64,000 bases of DNA from SIG452 sp045540295 (GCA_045540295.1 JAZQGY010000005.1:1-64000); one strand, 5' to 3'. Positions 32,205 to 46,427 are shown, counted from the stretch's first letter. Numbers and translations: made by a program. The notes: generated by a model not told the origin, from the sequence alone.

Positions 32205-34295
32205 TTATTCTTCGTCCTTTTTCGCTCTGGTAGCAACGATCTTTTCTGCAATGGATTTCGGCACTTCATCGAAGTGAGAGGGTTCCATTGTGTACTGACC
32301 TCTACCCTGAGTTTTGGAACGTAAGTCAGTTGCGTAGCCGAACATTTCGGAAAGCGGAACGTGTGCAGTAATGTTCTGAACACCGCCGTTTCTTGCTTCC
32401 ATACCCTGAATCTGACCACGACGGGAGTTTAAGTCACCCATAACGTCGCCCATGTAATCTTCAGGTACTACTACAACAACTTTCATGATGGGCTCTAACA
32501 GAACCGGTTTACCCTTTCTGCAAGCTTCTTTGAATGCCATAGAACCGGCAATCTTGAATGCCATTTCAGAAGAGTCAACTTCGTGATAAGAACCATCATA
32601 CAGGGTTACTTTAACGTCAACAACGTTGTAACCTGCCAACACGCCGGCCTGCATTGCGCCCTGGATACCTGCGTCAACTGCGGGGATATATTCCTTGGGA
32701 ATAGCACCACCAACGATTTTGTTTACAAATTCGTAGCCAAAGCCGGGTTCCATAGGTTCAACAATAATTTTACAGTGACCGTACTGACCTTTACCACCGG
32801 ACTGTCTTGCATATTTCTGTTCTACGTCAACCTGTTCGCGGATAGTTTCTTTGTAGGATACCTGAGGTTTACCAACATCAGCTTCTACTTTGAATTCACG
32901 AAGCAGACGGTCAACGATGATTTCTAAGTGCAATTCGCCCATACCTGCAATAATGGTCTGGCCGGTTTCTTCATCGGTGTAAGTCTGGAAGGTGGGGTCT
33001 TCTTCTGCCAGTTTTGCCAGAGCAATACCCATTTTTTCCTGACCTGCTTTGGTTTTAGGTTCAATTGCTACACGGATAACGGGATCCGGGAATTCCATGG
33101 ATTCCAGAATAACCGGAGCGGATTCAACACACAGAGTGTCACCGGTAGTGGTGTTTTTTAAGCCAACTGCAGCCGCAATATCACCGGAATATACAGTGGT
33201 AATATCCTGTCTGTTGTTTGCGTGCATCTGCAGAATTCTACCGATTCTTTCTTTATGACCTTTGGTAGAGTTTAACACAGTGGAACCTGCATCAATCGTA
33301 CCGGAATAAACTCTGAAGAAGCAGAGTTTACCCACAAAGGGGTCGGTCATAATTTTGAACGCTAATGCAGAGAAAGGTTCTTCGTCGGAAGAAGGTCTGC
33401 AAGTAGGTTCATCAGTATCCGGGTCAACACCTTTGATTGCTTCAATATCGGTGGGAGCCGGCATATAGTCGATAACAGCGTCTAACAGAAGCTGTACACC
33501 TTTGTTTCTGTAAGAAGTACCGCACAGAACGGGAACGATGGTGTTGTCCAGGGTTCCTTTACGGAGTGCACCTTTGATATCTGCAACGGTTAATTCTTCA
33601 CCTTCCAGATATTTTTCCATTAACTCTTCAGAAGTTTCTGCAACAGCTTCTAATAAGTTGCTGCGGAATTCTTCTGCTTTGTCTTTCATATCTGCAGGGA
33701 TTTCTTCAATTCTTAAGTCCTGACCCATGTCATCATAGTATACATGAGCGTTCATTTCTACCAGGTCAACGATACCAACAAAGGTATCTTCTGCACCGAT
33801 AGGCAACTGAATCGGAACAGCATTACAGCCAAGTCTGTCTTTCATCATGTCAACAACATTGTAGAAGTTGGCACCCATGATATCCATCTTGTTTACATAA
33901 GCCATTCTCGGAACTTTGTAATCGTCAGCCTGTCTCCAAACGGTTTCAGACTGAGGTTCAACGCCGCCCTTTGCACAGAATACGGTAACAGAACCGTCCA
34001 ATACACGCAGAGAACGCTGCACTTCAACGGTGAAGTCAACGTGACCGGGAGTATCGATGATGTTGATTCTGTGGCCTTTCCACTGAGCAGTGGTAGCAGC
34101 GGAGGTAATGGTAATACCTCTTTCCTGTTCCTGAGCCATCCAGTCCATCGTTGCGGAACCTTCGTGGGTTTCACCGATTTTATGAACACGACCGGTATAA
34201 TATAAAATACGTTCGGTAGTAGTGGTCTTACCTGCGTCGATATGAGCCATAATACCGATATTTCTGGTTTTTTCTAAAGAAAATTCTCTTGCCAT
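32205..34295 (-). CDS. fusA: Elongation factor G
   Basis: A 696-residue canonical EF-G that drives translocation. Motifs are AHIDAGKTTTTER (G1), RGITI, DTPGHVDF with the catalytic His (G3) and NKMD (G4); domains II to V follow, with QSGGKGQYGH and the DLRSKTQGRGQYTMEP C-terminal segment. It is in the str operon, 84 bases downstream of rpsG. It is the active counterpart of the divergent paralogue at 44249-46321. Confidence 0.98.
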   Translation of the reverse strand: MAREFSLEKTRNIGIMAHIDAGKTTTTERILYYTGRVHKIGETHEGSATMDWMAQEQERGITITSAATTAQWKGHRINIIDTPGHVDFTVEVQRSLRVLDGSVTVFCAKGGVEPQSETVWRQADDYKVPRMAYVNKMDIMGANFYNVVDMMKDRLGCNAVPIQLPIGAEDTFVGIVDLVEMNAHVYYDDMGQDLRIEEIPADMKDKAEEFRSNLLEAVAETSEELMEKYLEGEELTVADIKGALRKGTLDNTIVPVLCGTSYRNKGVQLLLDAVIDYMPAPTDIEAIKGVDPDTDEPTCRPSSDEEPFSALAFKIMTDPFVGKLCFFRVYSGTIDAGSTVLNSTKGHKERIGRILQMHANNRQDITTVYSGDIAAAVGLKNTTTGDTLCVESAPVILESMEFPDPVIRVAIEPKTKAGQEKMGIALAKLAEEDPTFQTYTDEETGQTIIAGMGELHLEIIVDRLLREFKVEADVGKPQVSYKETIREQVDVEQKYARQSGGKGQYGHCKIIVEPMEPGFGYEFVNKIVGGAIPKEYIPAVDAGIQGAMQAGVLAGYNVVDVKVTLYDGSYHEVDSSEMAFKIAGSMAFKEACRKGKPVLLEPIMKVVVVVPEDYMGDVMGDLNSRRGQIQGMEARNGGVQNITAHVPLSEMFGYATDLRSKTQGRGQYTMEPSHFDEVPKSIAEKIVATRAKKDEE

Positions 34296-34379
34296 GCTTT
34301 ACTCACATCCTTTCTTCGGAGTAAAGGCAAACGGGAAAAGGTTTCCCGCTGTGCCCATTTTTAACTTGCTAATAAAAAA

Positions 34380-34850
34380 TTAGAATCTGTAGTGAGAGAA
34401 TGCTTTGTTAGCTTCTGCCATTTTATCCATTTCGTGTCTTTTCTTAACTGCACCGCCGGTGCTGTTGATAGCGTCTAAGATTTCGTTAGCCAGTCTTTCT
34501 TTCATGGTTCTTTCGCTACGTTTTCTGGAATACAGAGTAATCCATCTTAAGCCTAACGTCTGTCTTCTTTCAGAACGAACTTCGATGGGCACCTGATAGG
34601 TAGCACCACCCACACGTCTTGCTTTAACTTCTAATAAAGGCATAACATTATTCATTGCTTCTAAGAAAACAGATAAGGGTTCTTTTCCGGTTTTTTCCTG
34701 AACAATTTCAAAAGCACCATAAACAATTTTCTGGGCTACACCTTTTTTACCGTCAATCATAACGTTGTTGATTAATCTGGTTACGATTTTATCATTGTAC
34801 AACGGATCCGGTAAAACGTCTCTTTTTACTACATTACCTCTTCTCGGCAC
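34380..34850 (-). CDS. rpsG: 30S ribosomal protein S7
   Basis: A 156-residue S7 with the standard start PRRGNVVKRDVLPDPLYND and the RVGGATYQVPIEV and TMKERLANEILDA segments. It organises the 3' domain of 16S rRNA. The start is GTG at 34850, preceded by AAGGGGGAAG. The gap to rpsL is unusually long (202 bases) and contains a TTCGTAC..GTACGAA hairpin at 35004-35020; nothing else could be named there. Confidence 0.97.
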   Translation of the reverse strand: MPRRGNVVKRDVLPDPLYNDKIVTRLINNVMIDGKKGVAQKIVYGAFEIVQEKTGKEPLSVFLEAMNNVMPLLEVKARRVGGATYQVPIEVRSERRQTLGLRWITLYSRKRSERTMKERLANEILDAINSTGGAVKKRHEMDKMAEANKAFSHYRF

Positions 34851-35052
34851 TGTACTTCCCCCTTTCTAAGGATAAATCATAAAATTTTATCGGGTACTCA
34901 AGCTTCGCCATCTTAAAATGATTGGCTTATCTTGTTAGTGCTGGTGACGAACATCTTAATTATAATGAACTATAACGAAAATTCGCACTTGCACTATTTC
35001 ATTGTTTTTCGTACAAAGTACGAATCGTTTCCAAATAACTTATGCGGCTATC

Positions 35053-35478
35053 TTATTTTGCAGCTGCTTTTTTCGGTCTTTTAGCACCGTATTTGGATCT
35101 GGACTGATTTCTGTTTGCAACACCCTGAGTATCTAAGGTACCACGGATGATATGATATCTAACACCGGGTAAGTCTTTTACTCTGCCGCCTCTGATCATA
35201 ACAACGCTATGTTCCTGCAGGTTATGACCGATGCCGGGGATGTATGCAGACACTTCAATACCGTTGGTCAGTCTAACTCTGGCAATTTTACGCAGTGCAG
35301 AGTTCGGTTTTTTAGGCGTCATGGTTTTAACAGCTGTACATACTCCTCTTTTCTGCGGGGAAGAGATGTCAGTTGCCTGCTTTTTCAAGGTGTTTAAGCC
35401 TTTCTGAAGAGCAGGAGCAGTAGACTTGGTAACAGCTACCTGTCTGCCTTTTCTAACTAATTGGCTGAATGTGGGCAT
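35053..35478 (-). CDS. rpsL: 30S ribosomal protein S12
   Basis: A 141-residue S12 of the decoding centre. The conserved TPKKPNSALRKIARVRLTNG and the GGRVKDLPGVRYHIIRGTLD loop, where streptomycin-resistance changes occur, have the wild-type Lys residues. AAAGGAG precedes the ATG. It is the second gene of the str-type operon, 176 bases after the L7Ae-like gene; that gap holds a TGTAAGGG..CCCTTACA hairpin at 35595-35620 without a T-run. Confidence 0.97.
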   Translation of the reverse strand: MPTFSQLVRKGRQVAVTKSTAPALQKGLNTLKKQATDISSPQKRGVCTAVKTMTPKKPNSALRKIARVRLTNGIEVSAYIPGIGHNLQEHSVVMIRGGRVKDLPGVRYHIIRGTLDTQGVANRNQSRSKYGAKRPKKAAAK

Positions 35479-35654
35479 CTTGTTTCTCCTTTCATTAAAA
35501 TTAAAATGTTCTTCCAGGCAATCTGCCTGTTTTCACAGTTCTTAAATAGCTTCTAAAACCGCAAAAACAAACAGATTGGTAAAACTAAAATAGGTGTAAG
35601 GGCAGACTTCTCCCCTTACATTTTTTACTTTTTTTGAAAATGAGGCCCTTTTTG

Positions 35655-35897
35655 TTACTTCAGCACCACCGCAACCGACGCCTTCACGTCGATGCCGCAA
35701 AGCTCACCCAGTTCCTTCTTTGTGGAAACTTCAGTAATCGGAATATTCTTCCGAGAACACAGCTGTAAGAAGGGTTCTACGATAGCAGGAGCCACATCCT
35801 TTGCTACATAAGCCAAGGACACAATTTCCTCTTCTACTGCCTTAGTACACTGTTTGATGCCGACTAATTTTTGCTCACCGGATAACTCCGAAAGCAT
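35655..35897 (-). CDS. L7Ae-family RNA-binding protein (YbxF/RplGB type)
   Basis: An 80-residue protein of the L7Ae/L30e/S12e/Gadd45 family, the K-turn-binding protein that precedes rpsL in many Firmicutes. Typical features are GIKQCTKAVEEE (the family's KQ-T-KA motif), VSLAYVAKDVAP, and the C-terminal LGELCGIDVKASVAVVL. The ATG at 35897 is chosen because the -10 box of its promoter (35924-35929) lies inside a longer in-frame extension. The ribosome binding site is weak. Confidence 0.9.
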   Translation of the reverse strand: MLSELSGEQKLVGIKQCTKAVEEEIVSLAYVAKDVAPAIVEPFLQLCSRKNIPITEVSTKKELGELCGIDVKASVAVVLK

Positions 35898-35923
35898 AAG
35901 AACACACCACTTTCTAATATGAT

Positions 35924-35952
35924 ATATTAGCACGAAAAAGTCAAAATGTCAA
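35924..35952 (-). promoter_or_regulatory. Promoter of the L7Ae-rpsL-rpsG-fusA-tuf operon
   Basis: TTGACA (35952-35947) and TAATAT (35929-35924) with a 17-base spacer on the minus strand. The predicted start is about 20 bases before the L7Ae ATG. Confidence 0.8.
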
Positions 35953-35974
35953 TATTTTTATGAATTTTTTTATT

Positions 35975-36050
35975 TTTTTCTTTGGAAGGAAAAAAACGAA
36001 AAAAATGAGTTCCATCATCGGAAATTCTAGTGCAGAATTTCCGATGATGG
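35975..36050 (-). terminator. rpoBC terminator
   Basis: CCATCATCGGAAATTCT and AGAATTTCCGATGATGG (36012-36050) form a perfect 17-bp stem around a five-base loop, 12 bases after the rpoC stop. It is followed by two T-runs on the minus strand. Confidence 0.85.
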
Positions 36051-36062
36051 ATGGATACATTT

Positions 36063-39000
36063 TTACGCTTCTTCAGCGACTAATACAGGTTCTTCTTCCA
36101 AAGCAGGCTTTTCTGCTGTTGCGTAAGCAGTATCCTGGTATTTCTGCATACCGGTACCTGCGGGAATCAGTTTACCCAAAATTACGTTTTCCTTCAGACC
36201 GTTTAACGGGTCGATTTTTCCTTTGATTGCGGCGTCGGTCAGAACCTTGGTGGTTTCCTGGAAGGACGCTGCAGACAAGAAGGAATCGGTTGCCAAAGAT
36301 GCTTTGGTAATACCAAGTAAGGTCACTTCGCCCTCAGCTTCTTTGCCGCCCATTGCTCTTACCTTTTCGTTCTGTTCGTTGAATTCTACCATATCTACCA
36401 GAGAACCGGGGAACAGATTGGTATCGCCGTTGTCATCCACACGGATTTTTCTCATCATCTGACGAACGATAACTTCAATATGCTTATCGTTGATATCAAC
36501 CCCTTGCAGACGGTAAACTCTCTGTACTTCGGAAATTAAATATTCCCAAACGGAGAATTTGCCTTTGATGCGGAGTACATCGTGGGGATTGATGGGACCT
36601 TCGGTTAAAGGATCGCCGGCTTCAATGGTGCTGCCGTCTTGAACCTTAATCTGAGAACCGTAGGGAATCTTATAGGTTTTTGCTTCCCCGTCATCAGACA
36701 CAACGGTAACTTCTCTCTTATGGTCGGTTACCACACGAACCTTACCGGACAGTTCGGAAATTTCAGTACAGCCCTTGGGTTTTCTTGCTTCAAAGAGTTC
36801 TTCAACTCTGGGAAGACCCTGGGTAATGTCACCACCCGCAACACCACCGGTATGGAAGGTTCTCATGGTCAGCTGAGTACCCGGTTCACCGATGGACTGT
36901 GCTGCAATAATACCAACTGCTTCCCCGATAGAAATGGGAGAACCGCTGGCAAGGTTTGCACCGTAACATTTTGCACAAACACCAATTTTGGATTTACAAC
37001 CCAGAACGGAACGGATTTTAACGGATTTAATGTTGTTTGCTTCGCAAACTTTTTCGATTTCCAGTGCTTTTTTCTTAGAAATCATAGTATTGGTATCACA
37101 GATTACTTCGCCGGTAGCGGGATCTGTGAAATCGTTGATTAAATATCTGCCAATCAGTCTTTCGTGTAAGGGTTCAATACCTTTGATTGCCTCAACGTCA
37201 AGACCGTCGTGAGAACCGCAGTCATCCTCACGGATGATGACATCCTGAGAAACGTCAACCAGACGTCTGGTTAAGTAACCGGAGTCAGCAGTACGAAGTG
37301 CGGTATCGGCAAGACCTTTACGTGCACCGTGAGAAGAAATAAAGTATTCCAATACGTTTAAGCCTTCACGGAAGTTTGCACGGATGGGGATTTCAACGGT
37401 TTTACCGGAGGTATCCGCCATCAGACCACGCATACCTGCCAGCTGACGGATCTGGCTCTTACTACCACGGGCACCGGAGTCCGCCATCATAAAGATGGGG
37501 TTGGTAGCTTTCAAGTTATCCATCAGAGCGTCGGTAACGTTATCGATAGTTTTGGTCCACAGGTCAATAACCTTATTATATCTGTCATCTTCGGTTAACA
37601 AACCACGTTTGAATTTCTTTTCAACGTCTTTGATTTTGTCTTCGGTTTCATGAATCAGCTTCCATTTGGTAATGGGTACTTCCATGTCGGCAACACCAAC
37701 GGTGATAGCACCGCGAGTGGAGTATTTGTAACCGTTTGCCTTGATGTCATCCAGCACAACAGCAGTTTCGGTAATACCGTGAACTTCAATACATTTTTCA
37801 ATGATTTTGCCCAGTGCTTTCTTATCAGCATTGAACTGAACTTCCAAATCTAAAATCGTATCTTCATTGGTTCTGTCCACAAATCCTAAGTCCTGGGGAA
37901 TGTAGCTGTTGAAGATGATTCTTCCCACGGTTACATCCAGTACTTTCGAATAGGTTTTACCGTCAATTTCTTTGGTGCTTCTTACCTTAATCGGTGCATG
38001 CAGACCAACCACGCCGTTTTCGTATGCCAGCATTGCTTCATCAAAGCTGGAGAACACTTTGCCTACGCCATGTTCTTCTTCATTCACGATAGTCAGGTAA
38101 TAGCTACCTAAAATCATATCCTGAGTAGGAACGGTAACAGGTTTACCGTCCTGAGGTTTTAACAGGTTGTTTGCAGACAGCATCAAGAATCTTGCTTCTG
38201 CCTGAGCTTCTGCAGATAAGGGTACGTGAACCGCCATCTGGTCACCGTCGAAGTCCGCATTGTATGCAGTACAAACAAGCGGATGCAGACGGATTGCTTT
38301 CCCGTCTACCAAAACGGGTTCAAATGCCTGAATACCTAATCTGTGCAGAGTAGGAGCACGGTTTAAGAGAACGGGATGTTCTTTAATAACCTCCTCCAGA
38401 ATATCCCACACTTCGTCGTTCACACGTTCCACCATTCTCTTTGCAGATTTGATGTTGTGTGCTTTACCGGAATCGTGCAGACGCTTCATAACAAAGGGTT
38501 TGAACAGTTCCAAAGCCATTTCTTTGGGCAGACCGCACTGATATATTTTCAGTTCGGGACCAACAACGATAACGGAACGGCCGGAATAGTCAACACGTTT
38601 TCCTAATAAGTTCTGACGGAAACGGCCCTGCTTTCCTTTTAACAAATCGGAAAGAGATTTTAAGGGACGGTTGCCGGGACCGGTAACAGGTTTTCCGCGA
38701 CGGCCGTTATCAATTAAAGCGTCAACCGCTTCCTGAAGCATTCTCTTTTCGTTTCTAACAATAATTTCAGGTGCATTTAATTCCAGCAGTTTTTTCAGAC
38801 GGTTGTTACGGTTAATAACACGTCTGTATAAATCGTTTAAGTCGGACGCAGCAAATCTGCCACCGTCTAACTGCACCATCGGTCTTAAATCCGGCGGAAT
38901 TACCGGCAGAACTTCTAAAATCATCCATTCGGGTTTATTGCCGGACAAACGGAAAGATTCCACCGCTTCCAGACGTTTCATCTGTTTAGTACGTTTCTGT

Positions 39001-39653
39001 CCCTGACCGGTGGTAGACGCAATTTCGTCTTTTAGTTCCTGGGATAATTTATCTAAATCTAAGTTGCGAAGCAGAGTTTGAACTGCTTCTGCACCCATAC
39101 CGGCTTTGAATTTGTCGCCGTATTTTTCTCTGGCTTCCTGGTATTCTGCATTAGACAGAATCTGATTTAATGCCAGGTCGGTATTTTTACCGGGATCAGT
39201 TACAATATAAGATGCAAAATATAATACATTTTCTAAATACTTGGGAGAAATATCCAAAAGGAGACCCATTCTGGAGGGAATTCCTTTAAAATACCAGATG
39301 TGAGAAACAGGAGTTGCTAAGGTAATGTGTCCCATTCTTTCACGTCTTACTTTGGATTTGGTAACCTCAACGCCGCATCGGTCACAGACTACGCCTTTAT
39401 AGCGGATTCTTTTATACTTCCCGCAATGGCACTCCCAGTCTCTGGTGGGACCAAAAATTCTTTCGCAGAATAAGCCGTCCTTTTCCGGTTTCTGGGTTCT
39501 GTAGTTGATGGTTTCCGGCTTTTTAACTTCCCCGTAGGACCAATCCAGAACATCTTCGGGAGAACAAAGACCAACCTTAATAGACTCAAAGTTGTTGAAT
39601 TCTACTTTGGTGTCTTTTTTTACTTCGCTTGTATTTAATTCCATATTTGACAT
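36063..39653 (-). CDS. rpoC: RNA polymerase subunit beta'
   Basis: A 1196-residue beta' subunit. Visible are the N-terminal zinc-ribbon (CHCGKYKRIRYKGVVCDRCG), the catalytic NADFDGDQMAVHVPLS with its three Asp ligands for Mg, the second zinc site (VLGCKSKIGVCAKCYG) and the trigger-loop region. The length is normal for Firmicutes, without large insertions. It follows rpoB after 95 bases and ends in a strong terminator. Confidence 0.98.
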   Translation of the reverse strand: MSNMELNTSEVKKDTKVEFNNFESIKVGLCSPEDVLDWSYGEVKKPETINYRTQKPEKDGLFCERIFGPTRDWECHCGKYKRIRYKGVVCDRCGVEVTKSKVRRERMGHITLATPVSHIWYFKGIPSRMGLLLDISPKYLENVLYFASYIVTDPGKNTDLALNQILSNAEYQEAREKYGDKFKAGMGAEAVQTLLRNLDLDKLSQELKDEIASTTGQGQKRTKQMKRLEAVESFRLSGNKPEWMILEVLPVIPPDLRPMVQLDGGRFAASDLNDLYRRVINRNNRLKKLLELNAPEIIVRNEKRMLQEAVDALIDNGRRGKPVTGPGNRPLKSLSDLLKGKQGRFRQNLLGKRVDYSGRSVIVVGPELKIYQCGLPKEMALELFKPFVMKRLHDSGKAHNIKSAKRMVERVNDEVWDILEEVIKEHPVLLNRAPTLHRLGIQAFEPVLVDGKAIRLHPLVCTAYNADFDGDQMAVHVPLSAEAQAEARFLMLSANNLLKPQDGKPVTVPTQDMILGSYYLTIVNEEEHGVGKVFSSFDEAMLAYENGVVGLHAPIKVRSTKEIDGKTYSKVLDVTVGRIIFNSYIPQDLGFVDRTNEDTILDLEVQFNADKKALGKIIEKCIEVHGITETAVVLDDIKANGYKYSTRGAITVGVADMEVPITKWKLIHETEDKIKDVEKKFKRGLLTEDDRYNKVIDLWTKTIDNVTDALMDNLKATNPIFMMADSGARGSKSQIRQLAGMRGLMADTSGKTVEIPIRANFREGLNVLEYFISSHGARKGLADTALRTADSGYLTRRLVDVSQDVIIREDDCGSHDGLDVEAIKGIEPLHERLIGRYLINDFTDPATGEVICDTNTMISKKKALEIEKVCEANNIKSVKIRSVLGCKSKIGVCAKCYGANLASGSPISIGEAVGIIAAQSIGEPGTQLTMRTFHTGGVAGGDITQGLPRVEELFEARKPKGCTEISELSGKVRVVTDHKREVTVVSDDGEAKTYKIPYGSQIKVQDGSTIEAGDPLTEGPINPHDVLRIKGKFSVWEYLISEVQRVYRLQGVDINDKHIEVIVRQMMRKIRVDDNGDTNLFPGSLVDMVEFNEQNEKVRAMGGKEAEGEVTLLGITKASLATDSFLSAASFQETTKVLTDAAIKGKIDPLNGLKENVILGKLIPAGTGMQKYQDTAYATAEKPALEEEPVLVAEEA

Positions 39654-39748
39654 TGACTCTCATCCTTTACTAAAGTTTTACCCGATTTTCCTGTAATCAT
39701 GTAAGCACCTGCCCCGACGCCCCACGGCATCGGGGACAGGTAAAGTCG

Positions 39749-43681
<3,933 letters not shown>

Positions 43682-43895
43682 AAAAATCACCTCTTCTAAA
43701 AATTTACCTCATGGAACCCACCGATTTTTTCTTTCAAAAAAATTTTTTGGGGATGAAATTCCCCCGCCGTTTTTTCGGGAAGAAATACCGATGTTTTCGT
43801 GCAACATTGCCAGTTATTTTGCTTGATATTCTTTGAATATCCGTCAAAATACCTTTATAAATAGGAACACTTTTCCATTAAAATGCGGTTATATC

Positions 43896-43924
43896 ATATT
43901 ATCACTAAAAGTCAAGATTGTCAA
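43896..43924 (-). promoter_or_regulatory. rpoB promoter
   Basis: TTGACA (43924-43919) and TAATAT (43901-43896) with a 17-base spacer. It leaves a leader of about 210 bases before rpoB, in which nothing further was recognised. Confidence 0.8.
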
Positions 43925-44029
43925 GTTTTTTTTTCATTTTTTTTCAAATTAAAAGACAGATTTTTCATCTGCAAAAATATATTTGTTGAAATTGCACAAA
44001 AAAACAGAAAAATATCGTGAAAATTTCAG

Positions 44030-44058
44030 TTGATTTTTTCAAAGGAATATTGTATAAT
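44030..44058 (+). promoter_or_regulatory. Promoter of the EF-G paralogue
   Basis: TTGATT (44030-44035), 17-base spacer, TATAAT (44053-44058). A leader of about 185 bases follows with no clear structure. Confidence 0.8.
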
Positions 44059-44248
44059 AAAATCAATCATCAAATAAATACCGTCTCCCCTGTTCGGAAC
44101 AAATTTTCCCGCCCACCGATAGAAGGTATTTTTGCAGAATATGCTGCATAGTTTTTTTGGGCAGGTGCAAAACCTTTGTCCGTCGGGGTTTGAATCTAGT
44201 ATTTTATTGGATTATGCGAAAAGACCAAAAAAGAGAGGATGAGTTCAT

Positions 44249-46321
44249 TTGGACTACAATGTAAAAAACATCAGAAATATTGCTTTGGCAGCACATGGCG
44301 GCTGCGGTAAAACCGCATTGGCAGAAGCGATGCTTCTCAATATGAAGGAAATTGACAGACTGGGAAAAATCGTAGACGGTAACACCGTTATGGACTACAA
44401 CCCCGAAGAAATCAAACGTGGTATTTCCATTTCCACAGCAATTTCCAGCGGTGAATGGAAAGATACAAAGATTAATATTATAGATACTCCCGGCTTCTTC
44501 GATTTTGAAGGAGAATTGGCTTGCGGTCTTCGTGCTGCGGATGCAGTTGTTATTTTGGTAAGCGGTAAATCCGGAGTTGGCGTTGGTTCGGAAAACGCTT
44601 GGGATTATGCGGAACGTAAGAGTATGCCCAAAATCATTTATATCAACGATATTGATGATGAGCATGCAAACTACACCCAGGTAGTAAACCAGTTAAAAGA
44701 AGTATTCGGTAAATCCGTTGCTCCTTTCTATGTCCCCTTAAAGGTTGATAATTACGTTACCGGTTATGTGGATTTGATTCACGACCGTGCAAGAGACTTT
44801 ACCACCAAGGAAAACATCCCGATTACCGATCCTATGAGAGCTGCATGTGCCGACATTAAAGATCAGATGTATGAAGCAATTGCAGAAACCTCTGAAGACT
44901 TAATGGACAAATATTTTTCCGGGGAAGAATTCACCTCCGAAGAAATTTTAAATGCAGTACGTAAAGGGGTTGCAAACTGCGAAATCACTCCCGTTATGTT
45001 TGGCTCCAGTACCCACGATATCGGTATCAAAGGGTTACTGAATGCAATTAAAGACTACTTCCCCTCTCCTGACGAAGCAAAACCCGAAAAAGCAATCCAT
45101 CAGGAAACCGAGGAAGAAGTTATTTTGGAAATGAAAGAATCCGATCCCACCAGATTATTCGTATTCAAAACCATTTCCGACCCCTTTATCGGTAAACTGT
45201 CTATCTTTAAAGTATTGTCCGGCAAATTGACTGCTGATACCACTTTATATAACTTAACCCGTGATAAAGAAGAAAAAATCGGTAAGATTTATCTGCCCAA
45301 GGGTAAAAAGCAGGTAGAAACCAAAGAATTAATTGCCGGTGATATCGGCTGTGTGGCAAAGCTTGCCGTTACCAAAACCGGTGATACCTTAGCTGCGAAA
45401 AACGATAAATTGGAAGTGAAGAAAATTAAATTACCCACTCCCCATGTGAAGATGGCAATTATCTCCAAGGAAAAGGGTGACGAAGAAAAAATCGGTTCCG
45501 GTTTATCCAAGCTCCGTGAGGAAGACCCCACCATCCGTTACTACAACGATCCCGAAACCCGTCAGTTTATCTTATGTGGCGTGGGCGAACAGCATCTGGA
45601 AGTAATTCAGAGCAAATTAAAAACCAGATTCGGCGTAGACTTTACGTTGCAGGAACCCATCGTTCCCTACCGCGAAAAAATCAAACGTAAAGTTTCTGCG
45701 GAAGGTAAACATAAAAAACAGTCCGGCGGTCACGGTCAGTTTGGTCACTGCTGGATTGAATTTGAACCCCATGAAGAAGACGATTTAATCTTTGCAGAAA
45801 GAGTTGTGGGCGGTGCCGTTCCCAAGAACTACTTCCCCGCTGTGGAAAAAGGTTTAAGAGAAAGTATCTTACACGGTGTGCTGGCAGGTTATCCCGTGGT
45901 GGGCTTAAAAGCTACCCTGTATGACGGTTCTTACCATCCGGTTGACTCCTCCGAAATGGCGTTTAAGATGGCAGCTCATAAGGCCTATGTGAAAGGTCTG
46001 GCAGAAGCAATGCCCTGCATCTTGGAACCCATCGGTGCATTAAAGGTTATCGTTCCCAATGATTACATGGGTGACGTTATCGGTGATATCAACAAACGCC
46101 GCGGAAGAATTATGGGCATGACTCCCGTAAACTCCAAGCTGCAGCAGATTGATGCGGAAGTACCCGTTTCCGAAATGGCAAAATACTCCACCGATCTCCG
46201 CTCTATGACTCAGGGCAGAGGCAAATTTGAATTTGAATTTGTCCGCTACGAAGAAGCTCCTGCAAATGTTGCTGAAAAAGTAATTGCAGATAGCAAATAC
46301 GTAGACACCGAAGAAGACTAA
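44249..46321 (+). CDS. EF-G-like translational GTPase paralogue with altered nucleotide motifs
   Basis: A 690-residue protein with the full five-domain EF-G layout, distinct from fusA in this window. Its GTPase motifs deviate: G1 is AAHGGCGKTA (in place of AHIDAGKTT); G3 is DTPGFFDF, with Phe83 where the catalytic His normally sits; G4 is NDID (133-136) where NKMD is expected. Domains III to V are well conserved (QSGGHGQFGH, GDINKRRGRIMGM, DLRSMTQGRGKFEFEF). It may bind GTP with slow hydrolysis and have a role other than routine translocation, for example ribosome protection or recycling; this is inference. It is transcribed divergently from rpoB. Confidence 0.9.
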   Translation: MDYNVKNIRNIALAAHGGCGKTALAEAMLLNMKEIDRLGKIVDGNTVMDYNPEEIKRGISISTAISSGEWKDTKINIIDTPGFFDFEGELACGLRAADAVVILVSGKSGVGVGSENAWDYAERKSMPKIIYINDIDDEHANYTQVVNQLKEVFGKSVAPFYVPLKVDNYVTGYVDLIHDRARDFTTKENIPITDPMRAACADIKDQMYEAIAETSEDLMDKYFSGEEFTSEEILNAVRKGVANCEITPVMFGSSTHDIGIKGLLNAIKDYFPSPDEAKPEKAIHQETEEEVILEMKESDPTRLFVFKTISDPFIGKLSIFKVLSGKLTADTTLYNLTRDKEEKIGKIYLPKGKKQVETKELIAGDIGCVAKLAVTKTGDTLAAKNDKLEVKKIKLPTPHVKMAIISKEKGDEEKIGSGLSKLREEDPTIRYYNDPETRQFILCGVGEQHLEVIQSKLKTRFGVDFTLQEPIVPYREKIKRKVSAEGKHKKQSGGHGQFGHCWIEFEPHEEDDLIFAERVVGGAVPKNYFPAVEKGLRESILHGVLAGYPVVGLKATLYDGSYHPVDSSEMAFKMAAHKAYVKGLAEAMPCILEPIGALKVIVPNDYMGDVIGDINKRRGRIMGMTPVNSKLQQIDAEVPVSEMAKYSTDLRSMTQGRGKFEFEFVRYEEAPANVAEKVIADSKYVDTEED

Positions 46322-46360
46322 TTTGAACTGTTAATTTTGCGCCAACCACTTCGTTACGAA

Positions 46361-46427
46361 AGATGCAAGCCCTCGACGTACACTCGGTACGCCTTCGGGC
46401 ATGGAAAACAAGTTTTCTTTGCATCTT
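46361..46427 (-). repeat. Palindromic dispersed repeat, copy 4
   Basis: On the minus strand GATGCAAAG, CCCGAAGGCGTACCGAGTG, then TACGTCGAGGG and TTGCATC: the same CCCGAAG-GTAC-CGAG order as other copies, with the arms GATGCAA and TTGCATC. It lies between two convergent genes. Confidence 0.65.

Noticed and set aside
43691..44248. Missed rplJ/rplL or other small genes between rpoB and the EF-G paralogue
   Set aside because: The region is AT-rich, holds two divergent promoters, and shows no open frame with a ribosome binding site and ribosomal protein similarity.
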